DNA of 64,000 nucleotides from the NCBI GenBank assembly GCA_964242115.1, contig CAXSZX010000012.1:62001-126000 (forward strand), in the 5' to 3' direction. A program made the position numbers and the translations under genes. Positions 16,892-25,436 of this stretch are shown here, in pieces; position 1 is the first letter of the stretch; each line of letters opens with the position of its first letter. The notes below the pieces were generated by a model. It worked only from the letters and a program-made list of their open reading frames with translations. It was not told the origin of the DNA and ran no database searches. The stretch comes from BOG-908 sp964242115 (GTDB taxonomy: Bacteria; Pseudomonadota; Alphaproteobacteria; Acetobacterales; Acetobacteraceae).

Positions 16892-17402
16892 TGAGCGCGC
16901 CTAGCGCTCAGATCGTGGCCGCGGCGATTGCACCTCTCGTTGTGCATGATGCTGATGGCCGGGAGCTTGTACTGCGCCGGATGACGTCTCTTGACCGGCT
17001 CCGGTTATTCAAGGCGCTTGGGCCACTGTTGTCGCAAAACAACGCGTATCTTGGGATGGCGATGTTAGCGGCTTCTGTGGTGGCGATCGACACGATACCG
17101 GTGCCGGCCCCTGTCACAGACGGTCAATTGGAAGCCCTTGTCGGGCGGTTAGGCAACGCAGGCATCGAAGCTGTTGCATCTGCCTTGGCAATTGGCGTCG
17201 CGCCGCCGATGGGGAGTGCGGCACAGGGAAACTGAGCGGGCACCCCGATCTGGTAGACTGCCTGTATTTAGTCAAGAACGGGGTGCCGTTTGACGTAGCG
17301 TTTTGCTTACCACCCGACGAGCGGTTGGCGTGGGTGGTTGCTTTCGGCCGGCTAGAAGGGTTCGACTACGATTGGGGTGCACGGCGATGGAAGAAGCCTT
17401 GA
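16891..17402 (+). CDS. Tail assembly chaperone with programmed -1 frameshift (G/GT type)
   Basis: The zero-frame product is 114 residues (MSAPSAQIVAAAIAP to GSAAQGN, stop 17233-17235). The overlapping -1 frame continues without a start codon of its own and ends at 17402, giving a ~170-residue fusion (…GK/N-LSGHPDLVDCLYLV…ARRWKKP). The join is at heptamer GGGAAAC (17226-17232), which reads CAG-GGA-AAC in frame, i.e. X-XXY-YYZ. Lambda gpG/gpGT and P2 E/E' use this arrangement to make a short and a long chaperone that load the tape-measure protein. Position between tube and putative tape measure is exactly right. The long form overlaps the next gene by 16 bases. Confidence 0.85.
17226..17287 (+). 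promoter_or_regulatory. -1 ribosomal frameshift signal
   Basis: Slippery GGGAAAC at 17226-17232, a 6-base spacer (17233-17238) that contains the zero-frame stop, then a perfect 9-bp stem GGCACCCCG (17239-17247) with CGGGGTGCC (17279-17287) closing a 31-base loop. All three elements of a canonical -1 signal are present with standard spacing. Confidence 0.85.
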
Positions 17403-17674
17403 GAGACAGCCTTCTTCTCGCCGGCGAACGACTTGCCGAAGCGGTGCGCAAGGGACTGCAAGCGCGCGGGCTTCCGACCGACGTCAGTTTGCAGGTTGAT
17501 GGACTCCGCGTGTCGGTCGTGAGCAGGTCGCGTGACGTGTACGAGGCGGAGCACGGGACGAGCGCTGCGCCTCCAACCGCACCGTTTGAGCAAGCGGTGC
17601 GCGGTGCCACGAAAGACGTAGTTCGGGTCTTCGCACGCAGTCTGGAGGTGAGCGCTCATGAGCGAGGCGTTTGA
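17387..17674 (+). CDS. Small phage tail protein
   Basis: A 95-residue protein starting at ATG 17387 (MEEALRDSLLLAGERLAEAVRKGL), overlapping both the long chaperone frame and the next gene. It has a helical N-terminus, then a beta pair (SLQVDGLRVSVVSRSRDVYEAEHG). Minor tail component by position; no family recognised. Confidence 0.55.
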   Translation: MEEALRDSLLLAGERLAEAVRKGLQARGLPTDVSLQVDGLRVSVVSRSRDVYEAEHGTSAAPPTAPFEQAVRGATKDVVRVFARSLEVSAHERGV

Positions 17675-18758
17675 GGTTGGGGTCACGCTGGCCTTGAGTG
17701 ACGGCGTGTCCGAGTCGATTGCTTCAACACGAAAAGACATGGCGCGACTGGAGCAAGTGTTGCAGACGGGTGGTGTTTCCGTGCAGCAGCTTCGGGCGGC
17801 AGCTTCAGAGATCATGTCAGTTCGGCGTCTGCCGTTCCCTCTACGCCAACCAGGCGGAGAGAATAGTAAGACTAAGCCGGCTGACAGCGAGGCGGTGGAC
17901 TTCGAGCGGGCTCAGGGGCTACCGACGCAAAAAGTTACTGAGACGAATTCTCCGGACCGAATGGAGACGCGAGAGGTTTTCGTAAGACAACTGACAGACG
18001 ATGCGTTGCCTCCGACCACTCAGCCGCAACCTTCACAGCAGCGTCCAGCAGCGCCGGACGTTGACGCCGGGCCGATCGGCTCTTCGGTAACGGCGAGCTC
18101 GGACAGACATGACGCGTTTGCCAAGCGGCCGCCGCAAGCAACCGAGAGTCAACCATCCCCTGTGACTGTGGCTGTCCCGGCGTACCCGGTCCCGCAGTCT
18201 CCAGCGTGGTCGATGCAGGCCGTGTCGCGGACGGATGACAAGGCGAGGCAGCAGAGTGCGGGTGCCAGGGTCGAGGCACCACAGCCAGTAGACCATTCGG
18301 ATAGTTGGTGGACGCAGCGTCGGGACAGTTTCAGTCTGCCGGTCGACGACTCGGCATCTGCCGAGCGACCGTCAACACCTGCGGTTGACGCTGGTGTACC
18401 GCCGCGGCAGCCGTCGACACCTGCGGTTGACGCTGGTGTACCTCCATGGCAGCAAAGCTCTCTTGTCAACTCCCGAGAGCAGGCAAGGCCCGCGGCACCG
18501 GTGAGTCAGGCGAATCCCGCTTCAGGTTTCGAACCTGGAGACGACGATGATGCCAACCCAAGGCAAGCGCCCGTTGCGCCGATGATGTCGCCATCATCAC
18601 CCAGTCCCACTGAAGGAGACATCTTTCTGGACGGCGCACTAATGGGCCGCTGGATGTCCAAACACCTAACCGCGCAAGTCGGGCGAGCCTCTGCCGGTCC
18701 GACTGGCTTCGACCCTCGGCGGGGGCGATTGCTGCCTGGAGCGACAGTGGGGAACTGA
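17658..18758 (+). CDS. Putative short tape-measure protein
   Basis: A 366-residue protein in the tape-measure slot. The first ~55 residues are helical (LALSDGVSESIASTRKDMARLEQVLQ) and resemble tape-measure N-termini; the middle (about 70-320) is Pro/Gln/Ser-rich and disordered, including two 14-residue direct repeats (PSTPAVDAGVPPRQ type); the end (FLDGALMGRWMSKHLTAQVGRASAGPTGFDPRRG) is conserved-looking. It lacks the transmembrane and long coiled-coil parts usual in tape measures and is short for one. If it is the ruler, the tail is short; otherwise the true ruler is absent. Confidence 0.5.
   Translation: MSEAFEVGVTLALSDGVSESIASTRKDMARLEQVLQTGGVSVQQLRAAASEIMSVRRLPFPLRQPGGENSKTKPADSEAVDFERAQGLPTQKVTETNSPDRMETREVFVRQLTDDALPPTTQPQPSQQRPAAPDVDAGPIGSSVTASSDRHDAFAKRPPQATESQPSPVTVAVPAYPVPQSPAWSMQAVSRTDDKARQQSAGARVEAPQPVDHSDSWWTQRRDSFSLPVDDSASAERPSTPAVDAGVPPRQPSTPAVDAGVPPWQQSSLVNSREQARPAAPVSQANPASGFEPGDDDDANPRQAPVAPMMSPSSPSPTEGDIFLDGALMGRWMSKHLTAQVGRASAGPTGFDPRRGRLLPGATVGN
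18369..18452 (+). repeat. Two 42-bp tandem repeats in tape-measure gene
   Basis: Units begin at 18369 and 18411 (CCGTCAACACCTGCGG and CCGTCGACACCTGCGG), period 42 bp, i.e. 14 codons, nearly identical. They encode consecutive PSTPAVDAGVPP motifs. Being in frame, the copy number could change without breaking the gene. Confidence 0.85.
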
Positions 18759-19438
18759 TGGCGTTATTGACTTTAGGCACCATTGCGTTTGACGGTTTCG
18801 AGGTTCCCGCGCGGGTGAGGTTTGGTGGTGCTCAGCGCACCGCTGTCCACAAGCTTCTTGGCGGGGGACGTGCCATCGACACGATGGGGCGTGACGATCA
18901 CTCCCTTGTTTGGTCGGGAATACTATCAGGCAACAACGCGTCGGACCGAGCACGGGCTTTAGACGCGATGCGGGTGGCCGGCGATATTCTGCTGCTGGCT
19001 TGGGATGCTTTCTGTTACGACGTCGTCGTTGCGGACCTCAGTTTTGAGTTCTGCAGTCCGTGGTGGATTACTTACAAGATATCCTGCATCGTGGTCACCG
19101 ACTTGGCCCAGTCTGTTGAGAACGTCTCCGCGAGCACGGCTGACACCATCATTGCAGATCTCACGACCGCGGCGACGTTTCTGAACGTTGGCGCGCTGCT
19201 AGCAACTGCGTCTGTCCCCGGAGCGCTGGTTGACGGCGCGTCAGGACTTCCTTCACTCATTGCCGGGATGAGCAGTTTGCAAGCCACGATTAGGCCGGGG
19301 ATAGCAGCCGCGGAAAGTAGCCTTGACTCGGCCGATCTTCCGACTCTGGTCAGTTCGTCGGGGACAATAGCTCAGTTGTGCACTGGCGCCGGTTACTTGG
19401 AACGGTCGCTTACAAACCTAGAGGGAGTGTTGAGTTGA
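18758..19438 (+). CDS. Phage tail/baseplate hub-proximal protein
   Basis: A 226-residue protein starting at the TGATG junction with the previous gene. The N-terminal ~95 residues (LGTIAFDGFEVPARVRFGGAQRTAVHKLLGGGRAIDTMGRDD) resemble the N-terminal domain of P2 gpU/DNA-circularisation-type tail proteins; the C-terminal half is Ala/Ser/Thr-rich helical. It precedes the LysM gene, as gpU precedes gpX in P2-like tails. Assignment by position and partial similarity. Confidence 0.55.
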   Translation: MALLTLGTIAFDGFEVPARVRFGGAQRTAVHKLLGGGRAIDTMGRDDHSLVWSGILSGNNASDRARALDAMRVAGDILLLAWDAFCYDVVVADLSFEFCSPWWITYKISCIVVTDLAQSVENVSASTADTIIADLTTAATFLNVGALLATASVPGALVDGASGLPSLIAGMSSLQATIRPGIAAAESSLDSADLPTLVSSSGTIAQLCTGAGYLERSLTNLEGVLS

Positions 19439-19623
19439 CCAGAACGATAACGGTCACAAACGCTACTCTTTTCAATGTTGCTGCTGAGTTTCTCGGTGAT
19501 GCAACACAGTGGAATAGAGTTGCAGCGTTGAACCAGATACTTGATCCGTGGCTTTCCGGACTCAACACGTTGCAGCTGCCGGAAACTGGCGGCTCCACCG
19601 GAGGCGGTGTTGGTTACCAGTAG
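19435..19623 (+). CDS. LysM tail protein (P2 gpX-like)
   Basis: A 62-residue protein starting at TTG 19435, 8 bases after a GAGGGAG ribosome site. It consists of a single LysM-type fold: TLFNVAAEFLGDATQWNRVAALNQILDPWLSGLNTLQLP, where the WNRVAALN and final LQLP match LysM signatures. P2 gpX is the same size with the same domain and sits in the same place. The predicted role is in the baseplate hub. Followed by a Gly-rich tail. Confidence 0.75.
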   Translation: MTRTITVTNATLFNVAAEFLGDATQWNRVAALNQILDPWLSGLNTLQLPETGGSTGGGVGYQ

Positions 19624-20620
19624 CGCCAGAGCTCCGCAGGTCCTTGTGCTCGTCAACGGTTTTACGCTGCCGGGTATAATCGACGTGGAACTGGCAAGCA
19701 ACAATCACTTAGGAGCGGACCGATTTTCTATAACAGCCTCTCTTGCCGCGACCGGATATGACGTGTGGACGAGTGACGTTCTAGAGCTCGACGTCCGTAT
19801 AGCCGTCTCGGGATGCTGGTCGAGTCTCATCTACGGACAGGCAGATCAGGTCGAAATCGACCTTGGTCGTGGGGAAGTACGTGTGGACGGACGGGACTTG
19901 ACGTCCCGTTTCATAGAAGCGCGGCTCGAAGATTCGTTTGAAAACCAAACTGCCAGCGACATAGCAAACCTTCTGGCAGAACGGCGCGGCTTGCAAGCTG
20001 TTGTCACGCCCACCGCGTCCATCATCGGGCGGAACTATGAAAACAGCTACTCCCGCCTGAGTCTGGATCAGCACGCACGGTCAACAACCGAGTGGGACCT
20101 TCTCATACATCTCGCCGAGGGCGAGGGGTTCGATGTTTGGGTGGATGGACGGAACTTGTATTTCGCCCCGCCGGACCAATCAGCTGCCGTTCTGGCACTG
20201 ACGCCACAAGACTGTTCGTCGATCCGCCTGCAAAGGCTGGCCACGTTGTCCGGCGGTCTTGCTGTGACTGTGAGGAGTTGGGATTGCAGAGGCCAGACGT
20301 CAGTCGAGCAAACAGCGACATCATCCGATCAATCGAGTCCGGCACGAACCTATGTTGTACTGAAGCCGAATCTTTCGACAGACGCCGCCCAGATTGTAGC
20401 GCAACGACTCCTGACCCAGATGGCGCAGAACGAGCGCAGTGTGGCGATCGAAATGCCTGGAGACGTCACGACCCGACCCAGGAACGTTCTTGAGCTGGCA
20501 AATACCGGTACGGACTTCGATGGCGTCTGGGTCATCACGAGCGTCGAACGGCGGTTGAGTTTTCAGCACGGCTTCACTCAGGCGATCGAAGCGAGGATGC
20601 CAGCGTGGACAGCTTTCTAA
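19610..20620 (+). CDS. Baseplate hub protein, P2 gpD-like
   Basis: A ~336-residue protein homologous in pattern to P2 gpD/Mu gp44/T4 gp27 hubs: early beta barrel (VLVLVNGFTLPGIIDVELASNNHLGADRFSIT), DLTSRFIEARLEDSFENQTASDIANLLAERRGL, and WDLLIHLAEGEGFDVWVDGRNLYF. The frame is open from 19541, but the LysM gene covers that stretch; GGAGG at 19600-19604 favours TTG 19610 (or GTG 19607). It overlaps the spike gene at the 3' end. Confidence 0.8.
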   Translation: MVTSSARAPQVLVLVNGFTLPGIIDVELASNNHLGADRFSITASLAATGYDVWTSDVLELDVRIAVSGCWSSLIYGQADQVEIDLGRGEVRVDGRDLTSRFIEARLEDSFENQTASDIANLLAERRGLQAVVTPTASIIGRNYENSYSRLSLDQHARSTTEWDLLIHLAEGEGFDVWVDGRNLYFAPPDQSAAVLALTPQDCSSIRLQRLATLSGGLAVTVRSWDCRGQTSVEQTATSSDQSSPARTYVVLKPNLSTDAAQIVAQRLLTQMAQNERSVAIEMPGDVTTRPRNVLELANTGTDFDGVWVITSVERRLSFQHGFTQAIEARMPAWTAF

Positions 20621-21129
20621 ACCAGATCAAAGCACATGCTGCGCAGATGGATCAGGGTTGGGCACAACCGCGGCTTGCAGTTGTGTCCTCCGTCGATCCA
20701 GCGACGTTTACCGCTCGTGTTTCTATCCAGCCCGAGGCGATCATGAGCGGCTGGTTGCCGATTGCTTCTGTCTGGGTCGGGTCTGGCTGGGGGCTGGCCT
20801 GTCCACCGATGCCGGGAGATCAAGTTCTAGTGGTGTGGCAGGAGGGTGACGCAGAACACGGCATAATAGTCGGGCGGCTTTGGTCTTCAGTGACAGCTCC
20901 ACCGCAGGCGCAGCCGGGCGAGTTCTGGCTAGTTCATAAAAGCGGAAGCTTCATCAAGCTGCACAACGACGGGACGATAGAGAGCTCGGCTCCGACTTGG
21001 ACACACATGGGTGACTTGCGTGTGAGCGGAGACGTGTACGACCAGCACGGAGCACTTTCGGCTCTCCGGGCTCATTACAATGAACACGTCCACCCACCGT
21101 CGCATACCGGTCCCGAACCTATCGACTAA
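20605..21129 (+). CDS. Baseplate spike, P2 gpV-like
   Basis: A 174-residue spike starting GTG 20605. An OB-fold domain (RLAVVSSVDPATFTARVSIQPEAIMSGWLPIASVWVGSGWGLACPPMPGDQVLVVWQEGD) is followed by a beta-helical stalk (SFIKLHNDGTIES) and a C-terminal tip with HVHPPSH, the HxH arrangement that holds an iron ion in P2-type spikes. This part pierces the target outer membrane. Intact. Confidence 0.88.
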   Translation: MDSFLNQIKAHAAQMDQGWAQPRLAVVSSVDPATFTARVSIQPEAIMSGWLPIASVWVGSGWGLACPPMPGDQVLVVWQEGDAEHGIIVGRLWSSVTAPPQAQPGEFWLVHKSGSFIKLHNDGTIESSAPTWTHMGDLRVSGDVYDQHGALSALRAHYNEHVHPPSHTGPEPID

Positions 21130-21141
21130 GGAACAACCGCA

Positions 21142-21510
21142 ATGTCGGACGTCACCTTGATCTGGGGAGGAGACTTCTCAGCGGGCAATACCGGTGACTT
21201 GTCGTTGATTTCAGGCGTCGGGTTAGGTCAGCAGCGCGTGCTGCGACGGCTGCTGACAAATCCAGGTGACTACATCTGGGACCTAAGTTACGGAGCAGGT
21301 CTGGGACAGTTCGTTGGCAGTCCCACCAACGCGGCGGCAATTCGGTCTGCCATCCGTAGCCAGATATTCAAGGAAGCGTCAGTTGCACGTCTCCCAGAGC
21401 CTGTCATTGACGTCCAGTCAGGTTCGGGCGGTAGCGTCTACGTACAAGTCAGATACGTGGACTCGATAGTCGCGATGACACAGTTACTTTCCTTCACGGT
21501 GACACCCTGA
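21142..21510 (+). CDS. Baseplate wedge protein, gp25/gpW-like
   Basis: A 122-residue gp25-like wedge protein. Markers: QQRVLRRLLTNPGDYIWDLSYGAGLGQFVG, where the NPG-x-x and YGAGL motifs are characteristic. It forms the inner baseplate with gpJ and gpI, which follow directly (next start abuts this stop). Confidence 0.8.
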   Translation: MSDVTLIWGGDFSAGNTGDLSLISGVGLGQQRVLRRLLTNPGDYIWDLSYGAGLGQFVGSPTNAAAIRSAIRSQIFKEASVARLPEPVIDVQSGSGGSVYVQVRYVDSIVAMTQLLSFTVTP

Positions 21511-22632
21511 ATGATACTCCCCTTACAGAAATTCTCCACGCTTGTCGAGAACATGACGGCGAGCGTGCAGGGCAGCGCCGCACAGTTACTGGACTTCTCG
21601 TCGGGCAGCGTCCTGCGCGCCTTGCTGGAGGCGTGTGCAGCCGTAGCTTTGTGGATGCAATGGCTCATCCTGCAAGTCTTGGCGACGACGCGTGCCGCGA
21701 CGAGCACGGGTCCTGATCTAGACAGCTGGATGGCAGACTACAGTTTCAGTCGGTTGGCGGGGTCGCCGAGTGTAGGTCAGATTACGTTTGCTCGTTATAC
21801 TCCTGGCGTCGCTGCGGTGGTGGAAGTAGGCACTACAGCGAGCACCAATGACGGGATGGTAAGCTTCATCGTTACCGCTGACCCGGCCAACTCAGCTTGG
21901 AACGGTAACGCGGGCTATTACGTTTCACCTGCAGCCTTGAGTGTTATCCTGCCGGCGCAGGCGGTGAGTTCTGGTTCAGCAGGAAACGTCCTACCAGGTG
22001 CGGTCGGACTGCTGACAACAGCCATCCCCGGAGTCGACACTGTCAACAACACATTGATGTTCACTGGGGGCACAGACCCGGAAAGTGACGTCGCGTTCCG
22101 GTCTCGTTTCCAACTCTACATCAACAGTCGGTCGCTTGCCACACCGCTCGCCGTGGATGCCGCAATAGCCTCGCTCCAACAGGGTCTGCGCTACGTCGTC
22201 CTCGAGAATACGAACTCGGCAGGGCAGTTCTCGCCAGGCAACTTCTGGGTCATCGTCGATGACGGATCTGGTGACCCGTCGTCGGTCCTGTTAGCAAACG
22301 TCAGCTCTGCCGTGGAGATGGTACGCCCGATCGGCTCTCGTTACGCACTGACGGGGCCAAGTGTCACCCTCGTAGCGGTTCAGATGACGGTGGCAACGTC
22401 GAACCCGCTTACCAAGCCAGTCGTCGTAGCTACTATCCAGGCCGCAGTGCAGACTTGGATAGCGGGCCTGCCGATTGCTGGCAGGCTTGCTGTATCGAAA
22501 CTTGAGGCGCTGGCGCACAACGCAGATCCCAGCGTGATTAGCGTCATCAGCGCTACCCTAAACGGAGCAGCTACGGACGTAGTCGCTCCAGTAGACGGGG
22601 TCATCATCGCGTCTAGCGTGGTGGTCAATTGA
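21511..22632 (+). CDS. Baseplate assembly protein, P2 gpJ-like
   Basis: A 373-residue wedge protein. N-terminal helix region with LLDFSSGSVLRALLEACAAVALWMQWLILQ, then the typical ATGPDLDSWMADYSFSRLAGS-like segment, GGTDPESDVAFRSRFQLYINSRSLATP (conserved R-rich loop), and a C-terminal two-domain repeat. Contacts gp25-like and gpI-like proteins; same order as P2. Confidence 0.85.
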   Translation: MILPLQKFSTLVENMTASVQGSAAQLLDFSSGSVLRALLEACAAVALWMQWLILQVLATTRAATSTGPDLDSWMADYSFSRLAGSPSVGQITFARYTPGVAAVVEVGTTASTNDGMVSFIVTADPANSAWNGNAGYYVSPAALSVILPAQAVSSGSAGNVLPGAVGLLTTAIPGVDTVNNTLMFTGGTDPESDVAFRSRFQLYINSRSLATPLAVDAAIASLQQGLRYVVLENTNSAGQFSPGNFWVIVDDGSGDPSSVLLANVSSAVEMVRPIGSRYALTGPSVTLVAVQMTVATSNPLTKPVVVATIQAAVQTWIAGLPIAGRLAVSKLEALAHNADPSVISVISATLNGAATDVVAPVDGVIIASSVVVN

Positions 22633-22633
22633 G

Positions 22634-23275
22634 ATGACAGGTGACGAGGACGACTTTATAAGCCGACTGAAACGGGTCCTGCCACGCCGTTGGTTCAGCG
22701 ACGTAGCGCCATTGATGGACGCTGTCTTGGGTGGACTGGCTGTGGCGTGGTCGGCCGTCTACGTGCTGATACAGACAGTCGGCGCGCAGGCGAGGATCGC
22801 GACCGCTACCACGATCTTTGTCGACATGGTGAGCAGTGACTTCTTCGGCAACGGGTTGCCGCGGCGGAGGAATGAGAGTGATGCTTCATTCCGGTCCCGA
22901 ATATCAATGGAGCTGCTTCGGCCGCGTGGGACGCGAGCGGCGCTCGCGGCTGCACTGACTGAGTTGACCGGTCAGCCGGTGACGATCTTCGAGCCGACCC
23001 GTCCAGCGGATACCGGCGGCTACAGAGTGGGTGGCGTTGGCTACGGCAAGGCGGGCGGGTGGGGAAACCTGTCGCTGCCCTACCAGTCGTTTGTGAAAGC
23101 ACGTTTGCCGCAAGGACAAGGTATTGCTTTCCTGGCCGGCTACGGAACGGGCGGCGTCGTCGTCTACGGTAACATCTCCGAAGTCCCTACACAGGTTTCA
23201 TCGGCAGACATCTATGCCTCGGCGGCGTCGATCCTGCCGGCAGGTTACGTCGCCTGGCTGCAGGTAGAAGGTTAG
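22634..23275 (+). CDS. Tail protein I-like (baseplate-fibre connector)
   Basis: A 213-residue protein directly after gpJ. It has the gpI-type segment in which an N-terminal helical region is followed by NGLPRRRNESDASFRSRISMELLRPRGTRAALAAALTELTGQPVTIFEP. The C-terminal Gly/Tyr-rich stretch would bind the fibre. Position and length support gpI; similarity is moderate. Confidence 0.65.
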   Translation: MTGDEDDFISRLKRVLPRRWFSDVAPLMDAVLGGLAVAWSAVYVLIQTVGAQARIATATTIFVDMVSSDFFGNGLPRRRNESDASFRSRISMELLRPRGTRAALAAALTELTGQPVTIFEPTRPADTGGYRVGGVGYGKAGGWGNLSLPYQSFVKARLPQGQGIAFLAGYGTGGVVVYGNISEVPTQVSSADIYASAASILPAGYVAWLQVEG

Positions 23276-23339
23276 CAGGTCGGCACGCTTGTCACGCAAG
23301 CAAATCCGTCGCGTTCAGACAATGAAAGTGTGATTGCAT

Positions 23340-24587
23340 ATGGACCGTCAGATTGTCTATCCGGCAAGTATCCCGCTCGACACGGACTTGCTGAGCGCGC
23401 AGCGTAATACGATGGTGGCACTCGGCTACCTGGCGCAGATGGTGCTAGGGACATCCAGTGTGGTTGACGGATTGGCTTGTACGCCGACGCAGCCGGCCTC
23501 GATGTCGGTTACTGTCGGACCCGGGAGCATTACGCAGTTCAGCGTCATAGATGCGACGGCTTACGGGTCACTACCGGCTTTATCGACCAGTCCACTCGTG
23601 AAGATAGGCATCAACATAGGCAGCACCAGCTTTGCGTTGTCTTCGCCGACGGTTTCCGGCCAGGTGATCAGCTACCTCATCGAGGCGAGCCTGCTCGAGA
23701 CGGACGCGGGCGCTACGGTGCTGCCTTACTATAATTCGTCAAACCCAGCAGTGCCTTACAGCGGCCCGGGCAACGACGGCGGGGTGCAGATGACCGAGCG
23801 TGTGCAGACGGTCCAACTTGCGCTCAAGCCGGGTCCTGCGGTGGCGATTGGCGGACAGAACGTGCCGGCGGTTGATGCTGGCTGGGTAGGGCTCTTCGTC
23901 ATCAATGTGACGTACGGGCAGCAAACTGTGACCGCCGCCAACATCACAACGTTGCCGACCGCACCGTTCCTGAACTGGAAGCTGCCGCAACTGACGCCAG
24001 GCACGCATAATTTGGCGGTCTTTCAGCCTACGAACCAGGGAATTTGGACGGTGCCTTCCGGCGTCGGTGCGGTGAAGCTTCGGCTTTGGGGCGGAGGTGG
24101 TGCCGGTGGCACCGGGTTCGGTGGGGCCGGCGGCGGTGGTGCAGGTGGTGGCTACAGCGAAGGCTACTACAGCGTGACCCCGGGCCAGAACTTCCAGGTG
24201 TCGGTCGGGAGTGGCGGCGCTGGTGCCAACACGACTGGGAGCCCGTCGAGCTTTGGCAGCGTGGCGTCGGCCGGTGGTGGTGCGGGTGGGACGAGCGGTA
24301 GCTCAAACACGGCAAGTCCGGGCGGCACGAGCGGCGGGGTTGGCGCGGGATCCGGGCTGGTTGTCCCAGGCAGCGCGGGGGGTGATGCGTTCAACATCAG
24401 CGGCTACCTGCTGAGCGGGGCGGGTGGCAGCTCGCATGGCAGCGTCGGCGCCGCGCAGGTGGGTGGTGCGGGATCAGCCTCCATCAACGGACGGAATGGG
24501 GTGGGACCGGGAAGTGGAGCGTCCGGCGGTGTCGGAAGCGGTGTCGGCGGTCAAGGCGGACCGGGCCTTGTTCTCGTCGAGTGGTGA
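23340..24587 (+). CDS. Tail fibre with polyglycine-rich adhesin tip
   Basis: A 415-residue fibre protein starting MDRQIVYPASIPLDTDLLSAQRN. The first ~240 residues are a conserved baseplate-binding part; from about residue 250 (VKLRLWGGGGAGGTGFGGAGGGG) the chain is a Gly/Ser/Ala-rich domain of ~170 residues, recalling the polyglycine sandwich of T-even adhesins, ending GGPGLVLVEW. Such tips bind cell-surface receptors and vary fast. An in-frame TTG lies 6 bp upstream of the ATG at 23340. Confidence 0.75.
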   Translation: MDRQIVYPASIPLDTDLLSAQRNTMVALGYLAQMVLGTSSVVDGLACTPTQPASMSVTVGPGSITQFSVIDATAYGSLPALSTSPLVKIGINIGSTSFALSSPTVSGQVISYLIEASLLETDAGATVLPYYNSSNPAVPYSGPGNDGGVQMTERVQTVQLALKPGPAVAIGGQNVPAVDAGWVGLFVINVTYGQQTVTAANITTLPTAPFLNWKLPQLTPGTHNLAVFQPTNQGIWTVPSGVGAVKLRLWGGGGAGGTGFGGAGGGGAGGGYSEGYYSVTPGQNFQVSVGSGGAGANTTGSPSSFGSVASAGGGAGGTSGSSNTASPGGTSGGVGAGSGLVVPGSAGGDAFNISGYLLSGAGGSSHGSVGAAQVGGAGSASINGRNGVGPGSGASGGVGSGVGGQGGPGLVLVEW

Positions 24588-24643
24588 GCGCGCGCATGTG
24601 AGGCGAGCGCTGGTCTTTCTGCGTATGGTTGGGGAGCTTTGCT

Positions 24644-25126
24644 ATGGGTACGCCGGCGCAGTTTGTGTGGCAGTCGAGCACCGCGCGCGTAGTGACACCG
24701 GACGGTTTTGGGCCTTTTCCCAGAGGAACGTGGCAGACTTTCCCAACGCCGCTGTCTTGGCCGGTGAAAGATCCGGGGGACACGCTCGACTACGTCGTCG
24801 ACTTTTCGAGAGCGCTTGCCGGCGACACTGGTGACACAATCTCGACGCTCGACGTCGCAACCTCACCCAACAACACAGGCGATTTGATCGTCAACTCGAC
24901 GCGGGTTGATGGCGACCGCGCGGTCGTGTGGTTGAGCGCGGGTTTTTCCGGGACGACATACAGCGTCACCGTCGTGGTGACCACGAATAGCGGGCGCACG
25001 CTGTCGCGCACGATCGGTCTCCCGGTGCTTACCCTGTCCACGCCTGCTCCGTTCGGGACCGAGATCACCGACCAGTCAGGTGCACCACTTACCAATCAGA
25101 CGGGTGCACCACTGACTACCGACTGA
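24644..25126 (+). CDS. Phage fibre-like protein with Ig-type domain
   Basis: A 160-residue protein with GGGGAG ribosome site and start MGTPAQFVWQSST. The middle is a beta-sandwich-like segment (WPVKDPGDTLDYVVDFSRALAGDTGDTISTLDVATS...YSVTVVVTTNSGRTLSRTI) as found in phage fibre or head-decoration proteins. The end has duplicated GAPLT motifs. Second of three tandem receptor-binding candidates. Confidence 0.6.
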   Translation: MGTPAQFVWQSSTARVVTPDGFGPFPRGTWQTFPTPLSWPVKDPGDTLDYVVDFSRALAGDTGDTISTLDVATSPNNTGDLIVNSTRVDGDRAVVWLSAGFSGTTYSVTVVVTTNSGRTLSRTIGLPVLTLSTPAPFGTEITDQSGAPLTNQTGAPLTTD

Positions 25127-25261
25127 GAATACTTCAGCGGCACTTCTTGCGAAGGTTGGCCGAGCGCCTTTGTCGCAGGCATGGGCATCGTCGGTACGTG
25201 TGTGCCGGCAGGCGTGTCGCTTGGGCACTCATGCTGATTGGTGCAGCGGCTGAGCTGTGGT

Positions 25262-25375
25262 GAAGGAAGGTCTTTTTTCAAGGAAAAGAAGCAAAAAGCT
25301 TCTGTTCCGGCTGTCGCGGAAAGCTGAAATGACGCGTCTCGTCAACGCGTATCTCACGACATTCGAGAACTGGCT
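25262..25375. repeat. BHR repeat copy 4 (between prophage fibre genes)
   Basis: Left arm GGAAGGTCTTTTTTC...GAAAAGAAGCAAAAAGCTT and centre GGCTGTCGCGGAAAGCTGAAATGACGCG are good matches, the same centre subtype as the copies at 61.9 and 63.6 kb; the right arm is mostly lost. It fills much of the 310-bp gap 25127-25436, which holds no gene I can support. Confidence 0.75.
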
Positions 25376-25436
25376 GCTTGGTCGAAGTTCCTGTTTCGAG
25401 ACGCACATTTAGCAAACGCTTTGGAGAAAGGCAGCC

